Source of the DNA: Streptomyces canus 299MFChir4.1
GTDB taxonomy: Bacteria; Actinomycetota; Actinomycetes; Streptomycetales; Streptomycetaceae
NCBI RefSeq assembly: GCF_000383615.1
Contig: NZ_KB911604.1
Location: forward strand, 22,645 to 86,644
Direction: 5' to 3'
DNA: 64,000 nucleotides
This document shows, piece after piece, positions 31,838 through 40,506 of the stretch. A program made the translations under genes and the position numbers. Under the pieces are notes generated by a model that worked only from the letters and a program-made list of their open reading frames with translations, searched no databases and was not told the DNA's origin. Each line of letters opens with the position of its first letter. Positions within the stretch are counted from its first letter, which is position 1.

Positions 31838-33004
31838 ATGAACGCCACCACCACGCGCGGCTCCCTCCTCGCCACGTTCGCCTGCGTCCTCGTCGGAGCG
31901 TCCTTCACCGCCAACAGCCTCCTCGGCGACTACCCGTACGCGGGCGGCCAGTTCCTGCGCTACGGCCTCGCCGCGCTGTTGCTGGTCCCCCTCGCGGCGA
32001 AGGGCGCCGGGGCCCGGTTGCGCGCGCTGGAGCCCCGGCGGTGGATCCGTCTCGCGCTGCTGGCCGCCGTGGGCATGGTCGGCTTCAACCTCGCCGTCAT
32101 CGCCGCCGAACGCACCGCGGAACCGGCCGTGCCCGGCGTCTTCGTGGGCTGCGCCCCCGTACTGGTGGCCGTCCTCGTCCCGCTGCTGGAGGGGCGCCGG
32201 CCCCGACGCCGGGTCCTGCGGGGCGCGTCGCTGGTGGCCCTCGGTGCCTTCGCCGTCCAGGGCTGGGGCCGTACGGACGGCGCGGGTCTCGTCTTCTCCG
32301 TGTGCGCGCTGGCCGGTGAGGTCGGTTTCGCGGTGCTCGCCGTACCGGTGCTGCGGCCCCTGGGCCCACGGCTGCTGTCCGCCACCGTCTGCGCGGTCGC
32401 CTCCGTCGAGGCCGCGGTGGCCGGACTCCTGCTGGACGGCACCGCGTGGCTGCGCCGCCCCGACACCGCCGAGGCCGCCGCACTGCTGTGGCAGGCGGCG
32501 GTCGTCACCGTCGTCGGCTTCGTGTGCTGGTACATGGGCATGCAGCGGATCGGCGCGGAGCGCGCCACGCTCTTCTCCGGCCTCATCCCGGTCGCGGCCG
32601 CCTGCACCGCGCCCCTGGTCGGCACCGGCTCCTACGGCGCCGCCCAGGCCGCGGGCAGCGCCCTGGTCGGCGCCGGAGTCGCCCTCGGATCGGGGGCGTT
32701 GAGCCGGGAACGGAAGGGGTCAGCGGCTGCCGTCGAGGATGACCCGCGCGACCAGAGCCGGGTCGTCGTTCATCGGGCAGTGGCCGCAGCCGGGCAGCCG
32801 TACGAGCCGGGCCCGGGGAATGATCTGCTTGGCCCGCACGCCCTGCCGGCGCACGAGGATCATGTCCCTGGTGCCCCAGGCGACCGTGACCGGCAGCCCG
32901 GGGACGTCGTCGGTGAACTGGACGGCGGTGCCCGCCCGGAGCGTCTCGTCGAACCCCGTGGCCTGCACGAGGGCGAGCGTCTCGGCGACCACGGCCTCGG
33001 GTGA
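31838..33004 (+). CDS. EamA/DMT-family transporter with run-on C-terminus
   Basis: A DMT-type inner-membrane exporter. The first 290 residues form two EamA halves with about ten helices, ending at about VGAGVALGSGALSRERKG. The frame then stays open for about 100 further residues (to 33004) with no hydrophobic or domain-like character, antisense to the hydrolase gene at 32720-33550. Either the natural stop has been lost or one base is missing near 32.7 kb. ATG 31838 is 47 bases from the divergent MocR regulator. Substrate unknown. Confidence 0.75.
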   Translation: MNATTTRGSLLATFACVLVGASFTANSLLGDYPYAGGQFLRYGLAALLLVPLAAKGAGARLRALEPRRWIRLALLAAVGMVGFNLAVIAAERTAEPAVPGVFVGCAPVLVAVLVPLLEGRRPRRRVLRGASLVALGAFAVQGWGRTDGAGLVFSVCALAGEVGFAVLAVPVLRPLGPRLLSATVCAVASVEAAVAGLLLDGTAWLRRPDTAEAAALLWQAAVVTVVGFVCWYMGMQRIGAERATLFSGLIPVAAACTAPLVGTGSYGAAQAAGSALVGAGVALGSGALSRERKGSAAAVEDDPRDQSRVVVHRAVAAAGQPYEPGPGNDLLGPHALPAHEDHVPGAPGDRDRQPGDVVGELDGGARPERLVEPRGLHEGERLGDHGLG

Positions 33005-33550
33005 ACGCCGGCCCGGGCGGGCGTAGATGGTGCTGGTGAGCATCGTGCGGCCGGCCGCGCTGCGGGCCAGCTGCTCGATCAGCGGCAGCGGCAGCCGCCG
33101 GGCGATGTGCCGCATCGCGAGCAGCACGCCGAACGCGTAGCGCCGCTCGGCCCCCGACCAGAACCCGGCGGGAGACAGCGCGGTGACGGACCGTACGAGC
33201 TGTTCGCGGCCGAGCTCCAGGGCCAGCAGCCCGCCGAGGGAGTTGCCCGCCACGTGCGGGCGGTCCAGCTCCAGCGCCTCGCAGAACGCCCCGAACACGG
33301 ACGTCGTGGTGGCCAGGTCGTACGACAGCCCCTCGGGCAGCCCAGGCGACGCGCCGAACCCCGGCAGGTCGACGGCGATCACGTCGCGCTCGGTCGCCAG
33401 GATGTCCACCACCGGGTCCCAGGCCTGACGGTGGTGGCCTATGCCGTGCAGCAGGAGCAACGGCTCCCCGCGCCCCACGCGCGCGTAGGAGACGGTCACG
33501 GGCTGCGGCCCCGTGGCGGAGGGGACCTTGACGGAGACGGTGGCGGACAT
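32720..33550 (-). CDS. Alpha/beta hydrolase
   Basis: A 276-residue alpha/beta hydrolase. Motifs are LLLHGIGHHRQAWDPV (oxyanion HG), a nucleophile elbow at GNSLGG (near residue 120, VAGNSLGGLLALEL), and the catalytic His in GCGHCPMNDDP near the C-terminus. There is no signal peptide. The substrate cannot be told; similar proteins act on esters or lactones. It reads divergently from the SigJ gene with about 160 bases between, and its 3' end is overlapped by the open frame of the EamA gene. Confidence 0.88.
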   Translation of the reverse strand: MSATVSVKVPSATGPQPVTVSYARVGRGEPLLLLHGIGHHRQAWDPVVDILATERDVIAVDLPGFGASPGLPEGLSYDLATTTSVFGAFCEALELDRPHVAGNSLGGLLALELGREQLVRSVTALSPAGFWSGAERRYAFGVLLAMRHIARRLPLPLIEQLARSAAGRTMLTSTIYARPGRRSPEAVVAETLALVQATGFDETLRAGTAVQFTDDVPGLPVTVAWGTRDMILVRRQGVRAKQIIPRARLVRLPGCGHCPMNDDPALVARVILDGSR

Positions 33551-33713
33551 GAGGGCTCCTTGACGGCGACTTACGGGCTGAAGGGGTGCGGAGGACGCGC
33601 TGTAGACACCTTGTCAGCAATTGCTACTGGCGGGTAGACCCCTCCGGTCCCCAGGGCGCGCCGCACGCCCATATCGCCTGGACACGAACCGGCGTCTGCG
33701 TTGGGATGAAGAC

Positions 33714-34598
33714 GTGGCCACTGACACCGAGACCGACGTCTTCGAAGAACACCGTCCCGTCCTCCTGGGCGTCGCCTACCGCATGCTCGGGCGCGTCGCC
33801 GACGCCGAGGACGTGGTGCAGGAAGCCTGGCTGCGCTGGTCGGCGGCCGACCGGAGCGAGGTGCGCGAACCGCGCGCCTACCTGGTCCGGGTCACCACGC
33901 GCCTGGCCATCGACCGGCTGCGCCAGGTCAAGGCGCGCGGCGAGACGTACGTCGGCCCCTGGCTGCCCGAGCCGTACGTGACCGACTTCGGGGACACCGT
34001 GCCCGACACCGCCGAGCAGGCGGTCCTCGCCGACTCGGTCTCCCTCGCGGTCCTGGTCGTCATGGAGTCGCTGTCGCCCCTGGAGCGGGCGGTGTTCGTC
34101 CTCAGGGAGGCCTTCGGCTACCCCTACGCCGACATCGCCGCGATGCTCGACCGCGGCGAACCCGCCGTACGGCAGCTCGCGGGACGGGCCCGCAGGCATG
34201 TGGAGGAACGACGGCCGCGCTACGACGTCGACCCGGTCCGGCGCCGCGATCTGACGGAGCGTTTCCTCGCCGCCGCGGGCGGAGGAGACCTGAAGGAACT
34301 GCTGTCGCTGCTCGCCCCGGACGTCCGGCTCGTCGGGGACAGCGGCGGCAAGAGCAAGGCGCCGCTGCGGGTCCTGGAGTCCGCCGACCACGTGGGCCGC
34401 TTCCTCGTCGGTGTCGCCGAGAAGGGCGTCCCCGACATCACCTGGCGGTTCCTGGAGCTCAACGGCGGGCCCGCGGTGCTCATCCTGTCGGGCGGCAAGC
34501 CCGACTCCGTCTTCCAGCTGGACGTCCTGGACGGCCGCATCCAGTCCGTCTACGTCATCCGCAACCCCGACAAGCTGCGCTCCCTGGCTGCCGTCTGA
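33714..34598 (+). CDS. sigJ: ECF sigma factor, SigJ type (SnoaL-like C-terminal domain)
   Basis: A 294-residue ECF sigma factor of the SigJ (ECF41-like) group. Region 2 (LLGVAYRMLGRVADAEDVVQEAWLRW) and region 4 (ERAVFVLREAFGYPYADIAAMLDRGEPAVRQLAGRA) are followed by an NTF2/SnoaL-like domain (about 185-290) that regulates activity in cis instead of an anti-sigma factor. GTG 33714 was chosen because it begins the conserved region and an ATG nearby is in another frame. The divergent alpha/beta hydrolase may be a regulon member. Such factors respond to oxidative stress in related bacteria. Confidence 0.88.
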   Translation: MATDTETDVFEEHRPVLLGVAYRMLGRVADAEDVVQEAWLRWSAADRSEVREPRAYLVRVTTRLAIDRLRQVKARGETYVGPWLPEPYVTDFGDTVPDTAEQAVLADSVSLAVLVVMESLSPLERAVFVLREAFGYPYADIAAMLDRGEPAVRQLAGRARRHVEERRPRYDVDPVRRRDLTERFLAAAGGGDLKELLSLLAPDVRLVGDSGGKSKAPLRVLESADHVGRFLVGVAEKGVPDITWRFLELNGGPAVLILSGGKPDSVFQLDVLDGRIQSVYVIRNPDKLRSLAAV

Positions 34599-34654
34599 AC
34601 ACCTCGTCAACGCTGTGTGGCATCAGGTCCGCACGCCCCGCAGGGGATCGACGA

Positions 34655-34689
34655 TTGGTCTTGACCAAGGGTGGGGGTCGCCCTATGGT
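34655..34689 (+). promoter_or_regulatory. Promoter with palindromic operator upstream of GntR gene
   Basis: TTGGTC (34655-34660) and TTGACCAA (34661-34668) form a near-perfect palindrome (TTGGTCTTGACCAA), similar to dre sites of GntR/HutC regulators. TTGACC (34661-34666) is a good -35 box, and TATGGT (34684-34689) follows after 17 bases as a -10 box. The operator thus covers the -35 region, as expected for autorepression. Confidence 0.75.
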
Positions 34690-34765
34690 CGCTGATAAGT
34701 GCAACAACCTTTAATAAACAAGGGCGCGAAAACGCCGCCGGACCACGGCGATTGCGGAGGACAGG

Positions 34766-35527
34766 GTGGGGACCACGCAGCTCGAATCGGTACCGGAACC
34801 GAAGTACTGGCATCTCAAGACCGTGCTCAGTGAGGCACTGGACTCCGAATTCTCCGTGGGCGAGATCCTGCCCAACGAGCGCGACCTCGCCGCCCGTTTC
34901 GGCGTCGCCCGCGCCACGCTCCGCCAGGCTCTGGAGCAACTGGAGCTGGAAGGCAGGCTGCAGCGCCGCCGCGGTGTCGGGACGACCGTCGCCCCGCCGC
35001 GGGTGGGCGTGGCCGTCGGCAGCGAGCAGCACGCCTGGCCCGGTGCGGCCGGTGACGACTGGCAGACCGTCGACTGCGCCGCCGCGGTGCCGCCCGCGTC
35101 CGTCGCGGACGCGCTCGGGACCGACCGCGAGCAGCCGGTGCACACCGTGCGCCGCTCCCGGATGACCCACGGCCAGCCCGTCGCCGCCGAACTGCTGTAC
35201 ATCCCCGAGGCGTCGGTGCCGGAGCTCTCCGCCATAGACGCGCCGTCCGGGGCCGCACGCGCGCGTGCCGTGCTGCGCGAACTGCAGCACCTGGAGCTGG
35301 AGAGCCGGGAGAACGCCGTCGAACTCGGCTCGGCCCGCGCGGACGACGCGAAGGAACTGGACCGCCTGCCCGGCGCCCCGGTGCTCGTCGTCACCACCCG
35401 CTACCTGGCCGGGGGCCGCACCGCCGCGGTCTCGGTCGCCACCTACCGCGCGGACACCTGCCGGCTGACCTTCGGGGACTCCGGCGCCGTGGAGATCCAC
35501 GAGGGGCCCGAACGCCGGGCCTCCTGA
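34766..35527 (+). CDS. GntR/HutC-family transcriptional regulator (UTRA domain)
   Basis: A 253-residue regulator. An N-terminal winged helix (about 10-75: LKTVLSEALDSEFSVGEILPNERDLAARFGVARATLRQALEQLELEGRLQR) is followed by a UTRA ligand domain (about 90-245: PVHTVRRSRMTHGQPVAAELLYI). Family members bind sugar phosphates or amino acids. It is not DasR itself (sequence differs), though its operator looks dre-like. GTG 34766 has GGAGG upstream. The terminator at 35534 separates it from the convergent ROK gene. Its target beyond itself is not visible. Confidence 0.9.
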   Translation: MGTTQLESVPEPKYWHLKTVLSEALDSEFSVGEILPNERDLAARFGVARATLRQALEQLELEGRLQRRRGVGTTVAPPRVGVAVGSEQHAWPGAAGDDWQTVDCAAAVPPASVADALGTDREQPVHTVRRSRMTHGQPVAAELLYIPEASVPELSAIDAPSGAARARAVLRELQHLELESRENAVELGSARADDAKELDRLPGAPVLVVTTRYLAGGRTAAVSVATYRADTCRLTFGDSGAVEIHEGPERRAS

Positions 35528-35533
35528 GCGGTA

Positions 35534-35575
35534 CGGCGGCGCCCCGGACCTCTCCCGAGATCCGGGGCGCCGCCG
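35534..35575. terminator. Bidirectional terminator between GntR and ROK genes
   Basis: A perfect 15-base inverted repeat (35534-35548 with 35561-35575) and a 12-base loop lie in the 50-base gap between two convergent genes. It is the strongest hairpin in the window by length of perfect stem. Confidence 0.9.
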
Positions 35576-35577
35576 CG

Positions 35578-36825
35578 TCACCGCCGGGCCGTCACCGTGC
35601 CCTCCACGGCGAACAGCTGCTCCTCCACGTGGTCGAGGGCAAGTCGCAGCGCACCCGTCGCCACGGCCGCCTCGCCCAGGAGCGACAGGGCGACCTTCGG
35701 CGGGCGCAGACAGTAGCGGGCCAACTCGCGCCGCAGCGGCTCCAGTACACCGTCCAGGCCGGCCGCCCAGCCGCCCACCACGACGAGTTCCGGGTCGACG
35801 GCCAGGACCAGGGCCGCCACGTCGTGCACGAGCCGCTGGAGGAAGCGGTCCACGGCAGCCCGGGCCCGCTGGTCGCCCTCCCGGGCCTGCGCGAAGACCT
35901 CGGCGACGGCCTGCTCGTCGAGCGGGTGCAAGGGCTCGTCCGTGGTGGACAGCAGCGTCTCCGGAGTGACCTCGCGGCCCAGCAGATGCAGCGCGCCGAT
36001 CTCCCCGGCCGCCCCGCCGTACCCCCGGTGCAGCCTGCCGCCGATCAGCGAACCCGCCCCCGGGCTCAGCCCGGCCAGCACGAACACCATGTCGTCGGAC
36101 TCGGTCGCGGAGCCCTTCCAGTGCTCGGCGACCGCGGCCGCGTTGGCGTCGTTCTCGACCAGCACCGGGCACTTGAAGGAACGGCTGAGCCGCTCACCCA
36201 GCCGCAGCCCCGTCCACTCGGGCAGCGCCGCGCACAGCCGTATCGTGCCGTCCGCCTCCACGATGCCCGGCGAGGCGGCCCCCACCGCCCACAGGGAGTC
36301 GCGCGCCACCCCGGCCCGGCGCAGCAGTTCGGCGACCGCGGTGCGCAGCCGCTCAAGGCGCTCGTCTGCGGAGGCCGTCTCGTCGACGTCCTTGGCCACG
36401 GCGCCTAGCACCCGCCCGTCGAGGTCGGACAGCAGCGCGGCGACCCGGTGCGGCCCGATGTCGAGGCCCAGCAGATGCCCGGCCTCGGCCCGGAACCGGA
36501 AGCGCCGCGCGGGCCGCCCCTGGCGCCGGGCGACGCTCTCGTCCGCCGCCTTCTCGACGACCAGGCCGCCCTCGATGAGCCCTTCGACGACCCCCTCGAC
36601 CGTCGGCCGGGACAGGCCCGTCACCCGGGTGATCTCGGTCAGCGTCGCGCAGTCCGTGGCACGCAGCGCGTGCAGCACCACCGCGGAATTGATCCTTCGC
36701 AGGAGCGAGGGGTCCCCGCCGGTCAGTCGCCCCAACGTCCGTCCTCCCAGCTCGTGCGCGTGTTGGGCGGATCGTACTCGGCGCAACGCCCCGTCGGCAG
36801 TGCCGGGCCGGGAGATACGTCCCAC
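35578..36825 (-). CDS. ROK-family transcriptional regulator
   Basis: A 415-residue ROK regulator. A MarR-like winged helix covers about 38-105 (LRRINSAVVLHALRATDCATLTEITRVTGLSRPTVEGVVE). The ROK body follows (GLDIGPHRVAALLSDLDG; AASPGIVEADGTIRL; VLVENDANAAAVAEHW; GGAAGEIGALHL). The zinc-binding Cys cluster (CxCGxxGC) of the sugar-kinase and many ROK repressors is absent, and the phosphate motif is degenerate, so it is unlikely to be a kinase. It probably senses a sugar. Next to a GntR regulator, with no sugar operon in sight. Confidence 0.88.
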   Translation of the reverse strand: MGRISRPGTADGALRRVRSAQHAHELGGRTLGRLTGGDPSLLRRINSAVVLHALRATDCATLTEITRVTGLSRPTVEGVVEGLIEGGLVVEKAADESVARRQGRPARRFRFRAEAGHLLGLDIGPHRVAALLSDLDGRVLGAVAKDVDETASADERLERLRTAVAELLRRAGVARDSLWAVGAASPGIVEADGTIRLCAALPEWTGLRLGERLSRSFKCPVLVENDANAAAVAEHWKGSATESDDMVFVLAGLSPGAGSLIGGRLHRGYGGAAGEIGALHLLGREVTPETLLSTTDEPLHPLDEQAVAEVFAQAREGDQRARAAVDRFLQRLVHDVAALVLAVDPELVVVGGWAAGLDGVLEPLRRELARYCLRPPKVALSLLGEAAVATGALRLALDHVEEQLFAVEGTVTARR

Positions 36826-36845
36826 GCCCCGGCCGGGCGCCCGGC

Positions 36846-37508
36846 TCAGCCCGGCGCCACGAACCCCGACTCGTACGCCACGATCACCGCCTGGGTGCGA
36901 TCGCGCGCCCCCAGCTTCGCCAGCACCCCGCTGACGTGCGACTTCACGGTCTCGGTACCGACGACCAGGCGCGCGGCGATCTCCGCGTTGGACAGACCGC
37001 GTGTCATCAGCCGCAACACCTCGGCCTCCCGCTCGGTGAGCTGGGCCCGCTCCATCGCCGCCCGGGCGGCCCGGTTGCCGCCCTCGTCGCCGTACTGGGC
37101 GGCCAGCTGCCGTACCGAGGCGGGGAACAGCAGCGACTCGCCCTCGGCGACCAGCCGCACCGCGTGCACGATCTCGGCCGGCCGGGCCCGCTTCAACAGG
37201 AACCCGTCGGCCCCGGCCCGCAGCGCCTCGTACACGTACTCGTCGTTCTCGAACGTCGTCACCACGACGATCTTCGGCGGCCGCTCGACCGTCCGCAGCA
37301 CCGCGCGCGTGGCCTCGATGCCGTCCATCAGAGGCATCCGTACGTCCATGGCGACCACGTCGGGCCGCAGCTGCCGCACCAGGGGGATCACCGACGCTCC
37401 GTCGGCCGCCTCGCCGACGACCTCGATGTCGGGCTGCGCCTCCAGCACGGCCCGCAGACCGGCGCGCACGAGGGGTTCGTCGTCGACGAGGAGAACGGTG
37501 ACCGGCAT
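36846..37508 (-). CDS. NarL/LuxR-family response regulator
   Basis: A 220-residue response regulator. The receiver has the acidic pair at 9-10 (LLVDDEPLV), phospho-acceptor Asp55 (VVAMDVRMPLMDG) and the Lys in GADGFLLKRARP. A LuxR helix-turn-helix follows (about 150-205: LTEREAEVLRLMTRGLSNAEIAARLVVGTETVKSHVSGVL). It follows the histidine kinase gene by 14 bases on the same strand, so the two form a two-component operon. The divergent ABC transporter (38801-40448) is the probable target. Confidence 0.94.
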   Translation of the reverse strand: MPVTVLLVDDEPLVRAGLRAVLEAQPDIEVVGEAADGASVIPLVRQLRPDVVAMDVRMPLMDGIEATRAVLRTVERPPKIVVVTTFENDEYVYEALRAGADGFLLKRARPAEIVHAVRLVAEGESLLFPASVRQLAAQYGDEGGNRAARAAMERAQLTEREAEVLRLMTRGLSNAEIAARLVVGTETVKSHVSGVLAKLGARDRTQAVIVAYESGFVAPG

Positions 37509-37522
37509 CCCGTCAGCGTAGA

Positions 37523-38692
37523 TCAGCGCAGCGGTAGCTCGGCATGCACCTGCCAGTCGCCCACGTCGGGTCCGGTGTGCGCGTGGCCGCCGAGCAGGGC
37601 CGCGCGTTCGCGTATGCCGCGCAGCCCGCTGCCCCGCCCGGGGCCGGGTATGTCGGCCGTCAGCGGATTGCGGACCTCCAGGGCCAGGGCCTCGCCCGTG
37701 ACCTCGATCCGGACCCGGACCGGGACGGCCCCCGCGTGCCGCAGCACATTGGTCAGCGCCTCCTGGAGGATCCGGTACCCCTCCCGGGAGACCGGCCCGG
37801 GCACGGTGTCCACCGGCCCGGTCACCTCGGCGTCCACCTTCGCGCCGGACGCGCGCGCGGACTCCAGCAGCCGGTCGGCGTCCGTCAGCGTCGGGCGGCT
37901 GCTCACCGGCCGCTCCGACTCGCGCGGGATGCCGAGGACACGCTCCAGGTCCTCCAGCGCGGCCCGGCCGGTCTCCTCGATGGCGTCCAGCGCACGGTCT
38001 GTGAACGCCGGATCGCCGGCCGCGCGGGCGGCGCCCGCCTGGACGACGGCGACCGTCAGGGCGTGCCCGATCGAGTCGTGCAGCTCACGCGCGATACGGG
38101 TGCGCTCCAGGAGCCGCTCGGTGCGCTCCTCCAGGGCGGCCAGGCGCTCGGCGGGGGAGGGGCCGAGCAGCCGCAGCGCGAGCGCGGTGATCAGCCGGCC
38201 CGAGCCGACCACGGTCGCCGCCAGCGCGGCCACCGACACGGGTGCGAGCAGGACGTGCCACCACCGGTGGCCGTCGAGGAGGACAAGCACCCCCTCGTCG
38301 ACGTCCTGACCGAGGGCCGACGCCACCAGGTCCACCGACGTGAGGAGCAGTTGCACGCTGAGCATCGCCGTCGCGTAGCCGAGCAGCAGCCGCGCCTGAA
38401 GCCACACCACGAGCCGTCCCCGGTCGCGCCAGGACACCGACGGCGCGACGACGATGTCGTCGCTCTCGCTGTTGTGCCGGTGACCGGTCAGCAGCAGCCG
38501 CGCCTGGAGCCCCTCCACGGTGCGCATCGCGGGCACCAGTGCAGCGGGCGCGAGCGTCACGGCCGCGACCGGCCAGGTCCACCACGCCTCCTCGACGAAC
38601 ATCCACATGGCCGGCCACACGACGGCGATGAACAGATGCAGCCATCGTGTGTACGTCACCGCCCGGCCGAACGGGCGCAGCAAGCGGACCAT
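37523..38692 (-). CDS. Sensor histidine kinase (NarX/DesK-like)
   Basis: A 389-residue membrane kinase. About four hydrophobic segments lie in the first 175 residues (for example WLHLFIAVVWPAMWMFV and YATAMLSVQLLLTSVDLV). The HisKA_3 dimerisation helix has the phospho-acceptor His205 in ARELHDSIGHALT. The HATPase_c domain follows (REGYRILQEALTNVLRHA, GRGSGLRGIRERAALLGG). ATG 38692 was chosen at the first membrane segment; the open frame upstream is the antisense of the ABC gene. It is paired with the response regulator downstream and divergent from an ABC exporter, which suggests sensing of a cell-envelope stress or peptide. Confidence 0.92.
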   Translation of the reverse strand: MVRLLRPFGRAVTYTRWLHLFIAVVWPAMWMFVEEAWWTWPVAAVTLAPAALVPAMRTVEGLQARLLLTGHRHNSESDDIVVAPSVSWRDRGRLVVWLQARLLLGYATAMLSVQLLLTSVDLVASALGQDVDEGVLVLLDGHRWWHVLLAPVSVAALAATVVGSGRLITALALRLLGPSPAERLAALEERTERLLERTRIARELHDSIGHALTVAVVQAGAARAAGDPAFTDRALDAIEETGRAALEDLERVLGIPRESERPVSSRPTLTDADRLLESARASGAKVDAEVTGPVDTVPGPVSREGYRILQEALTNVLRHAGAVPVRVRIEVTGEALALEVRNPLTADIPGPGRGSGLRGIRERAALLGGHAHTGPDVGDWQVHAELPLR

Positions 38693-38800
38693 TGCGTCAT
38701 CGTGCCAGCCGCCACCGACAACGAGCCTCCCCCGCACGGGGGAGACGATCTCCACGCGCGGGGGAGGCCCCGACCTCACGGCACCGGCCAGGCTGCTGCC

Positions 38801-39721
38801 ATGACCAGCATCGAAGTCCAGTCCCTCACCAAGGAGTTCGGCACCCGACGAGCCGTGGACGGCGTCACCTTCCGTGTCCTCCCGGGCCGTGTCACCGGCT
38901 TCCTCGGCCCGAACGGCGCCGGAAAGTCCACCACCATGCGGCTCGTCCTCGGCCTCGACCGCCCGACCTCCGGGACGGCCACGATCGGCGGCCGCCCCTA
39001 CGTCACACTCGACGAACCCCTGCGCCACGTGGGCGCCCTGCTCGACGCCCAGGCCGCGCACGGCTCCCGCACCGGCCGCGCCCACCTGCGCACCCTGGCG
39101 GCGAGCAACCGCATCCCCGACCAGCGGGTCGACGCGGTCCTGGCGGAGACGGGGCTGGCCTCGGTCGCCCGGCGCCGCGTCAAGACGTACTCCCTGGGCA
39201 TGCGGCAGCGGCTCGGCATCGCGGCCGCCCTGCTCGGCGACCCCCGCGTGGTCATGCTCGACGAGCCCTCCAACGGGCTCGATCCCGAAGGCATCATCTG
39301 GATCCGCGCGTTGCTGCGCCGACTGGCCGCGGAGGGCCGCACGGTGCTGGTCTCCAGCCACCTCATGAACGAGACCGCGTCCTTCGCCGACCACCTCGTC
39401 GTCCTGGGCCGGGGGCGCCTGCTCGCCGACACGCCCATGCGGGAGTTCATCCACGCACGCGTGCGGCCCGGCGTCCGCATCCGCACCACCGACCCCACCG
39501 CACTCAAGAGCGCCCTCGCCCGGCACGGCCACGACGCCGTGGAGCACGAGGACGGGCACTGGACCGTGCAGCACGCACGCGTGGACGAGATCGGCGCCAT
39601 CGTCTCCGCCGCGGGCGTCCCCCTCCTCGAACTGGCCGCCGAGGAAGCCACCCTGGAGCAGGCCTATCTCGACCTGACCTCCGCCGAAACCGAGTTCACC
39701 GCCCACCCCCAGGAGGCCTGA
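38801..39721 (+). CDS. ABC transporter ATP-binding protein
   Basis: A 306-residue ATPase of the daunorubicin/bacitracin-type exporter class. Walker A is GPNGAGKST (about 35-43), the signature is YSLGMRQRLGIAAALLG, Walker B is VVMLDEPSNGLDPEG, and the switch His is in VLVSSHLMNE. The C-terminal extension (about 225-300) is typical of DrrA/BcrA-like subunits. ATG 38801 is 109 bases from the divergent histidine kinase. It is followed one base after its stop by the permease gene. The pair is a likely export or resistance system under control of the two-component pair. Confidence 0.94.
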   Translation: MTSIEVQSLTKEFGTRRAVDGVTFRVLPGRVTGFLGPNGAGKSTTMRLVLGLDRPTSGTATIGGRPYVTLDEPLRHVGALLDAQAAHGSRTGRAHLRTLAASNRIPDQRVDAVLAETGLASVARRRVKTYSLGMRQRLGIAAALLGDPRVVMLDEPSNGLDPEGIIWIRALLRRLAAEGRTVLVSSHLMNETASFADHLVVLGRGRLLADTPMREFIHARVRPGVRIRTTDPTALKSALARHGHDAVEHEDGHWTVQHARVDEIGAIVSAAGVPLLELAAEEATLEQAYLDLTSAETEFTAHPQEA

Positions 39722-39722
39722 C

Positions 39723-40448
39723 ATGCCCTTCGCCCCCGTCCTGCGCTCCGAGTGGCTGAAGATCCGTACGCTGCGCTCGCTCCTCGGCGCACTGCTCGCC
39801 CTGTTCGCGGCGACCACCGCGTTCTCCGCGATCGCCGGGGTCTCCGAGACCTCCGACCCCGAGTTCGACCCGCTGTTCATGGCGCTGTCCGGCGTCGCGC
39901 CCGGCCAGATCGCGGCCCTCTCCTTCGGCGCCATGGCGGTGCAGTCGGAGTTCCACGGGGGTGGGCTCCGGCTGTCACTGGCCGCGGTGCCGCGGCGCGG
40001 GCGCTGGTTCGCGGCAAAGGCGACGGCCATCGCCGTCCCCACGCTCGTGGTCGGCCTGGTCACCGCCTTCGCCGCTCTCGTCGTGGCACGGGCCGGTCTC
40101 GGCGAGGCGGCGAGCGGTCTCAGCACCGGTGAACAAGCACGCGGTGTCGTCGGCTGCGGGATCTACCTCACCCTGATGGCGCTGCTGGCGGCCGGTCTCG
40201 CGGGGGTGCTGCGCAGCGGGGTGGCGGCGCTCTCGCTCCTGATCCCGTTCGTCCTGATCGTCTCGTTCGTGATCGGCGACGTGGCCGGCGGGGCCACCGA
40301 CTTCATGCCCGACCGGGCGGGCCAGATCGTCCTGTACGAGACGCACGACGGACCTCTGGGACCGTGGACGGGACTCGCCGTGACCGCGGCCTGGGCGGCC
40401 GCCGCCCTGGCCGCCGGGGCCTGGAGCGTGCGACACCGGGACGCCTGA
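39723..40448 (+). CDS. ABC transporter permease (ABC-2 type)
   Basis: A 241-residue membrane permease with six predicted helices. It starts with the short cytosolic stretch FAPVLRSEWLKIRTLRSLLGALLALFAAT typical of ABC-2 family permeases that pair with BcrA-like ATPases. The middle holds GGGLRLSLAAVPRRGRWFAAK (conserved loop) and ends in VRHRDA. It sits one base after the ATPase gene. Export of a peptide or antibiotic is the usual role; the substrate is unknown. Confidence 0.9.
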   Translation: MPFAPVLRSEWLKIRTLRSLLGALLALFAATTAFSAIAGVSETSDPEFDPLFMALSGVAPGQIAALSFGAMAVQSEFHGGGLRLSLAAVPRRGRWFAAKATAIAVPTLVVGLVTAFAALVVARAGLGEAASGLSTGEQARGVVGCGIYLTLMALLAAGLAGVLRSGVAALSLLIPFVLIVSFVIGDVAGGATDFMPDRAGQIVLYETHDGPLGPWTGLAVTAAWAAAALAAGAWSVRHRDA

Positions 40449-40506
40449 CCCCGCATATCGCCTGACGCCCCGCCAAATGTCAGTGGCGGCCGGTTTACTG
40501 GATCAC

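Noticed and set aside
34655..34689. Assigning the GntR gene as DasR
   Set aside because: The operator is dre-like, but the protein sequence differs from DasR throughout and no chitobiose or GlcNAc genes are near.
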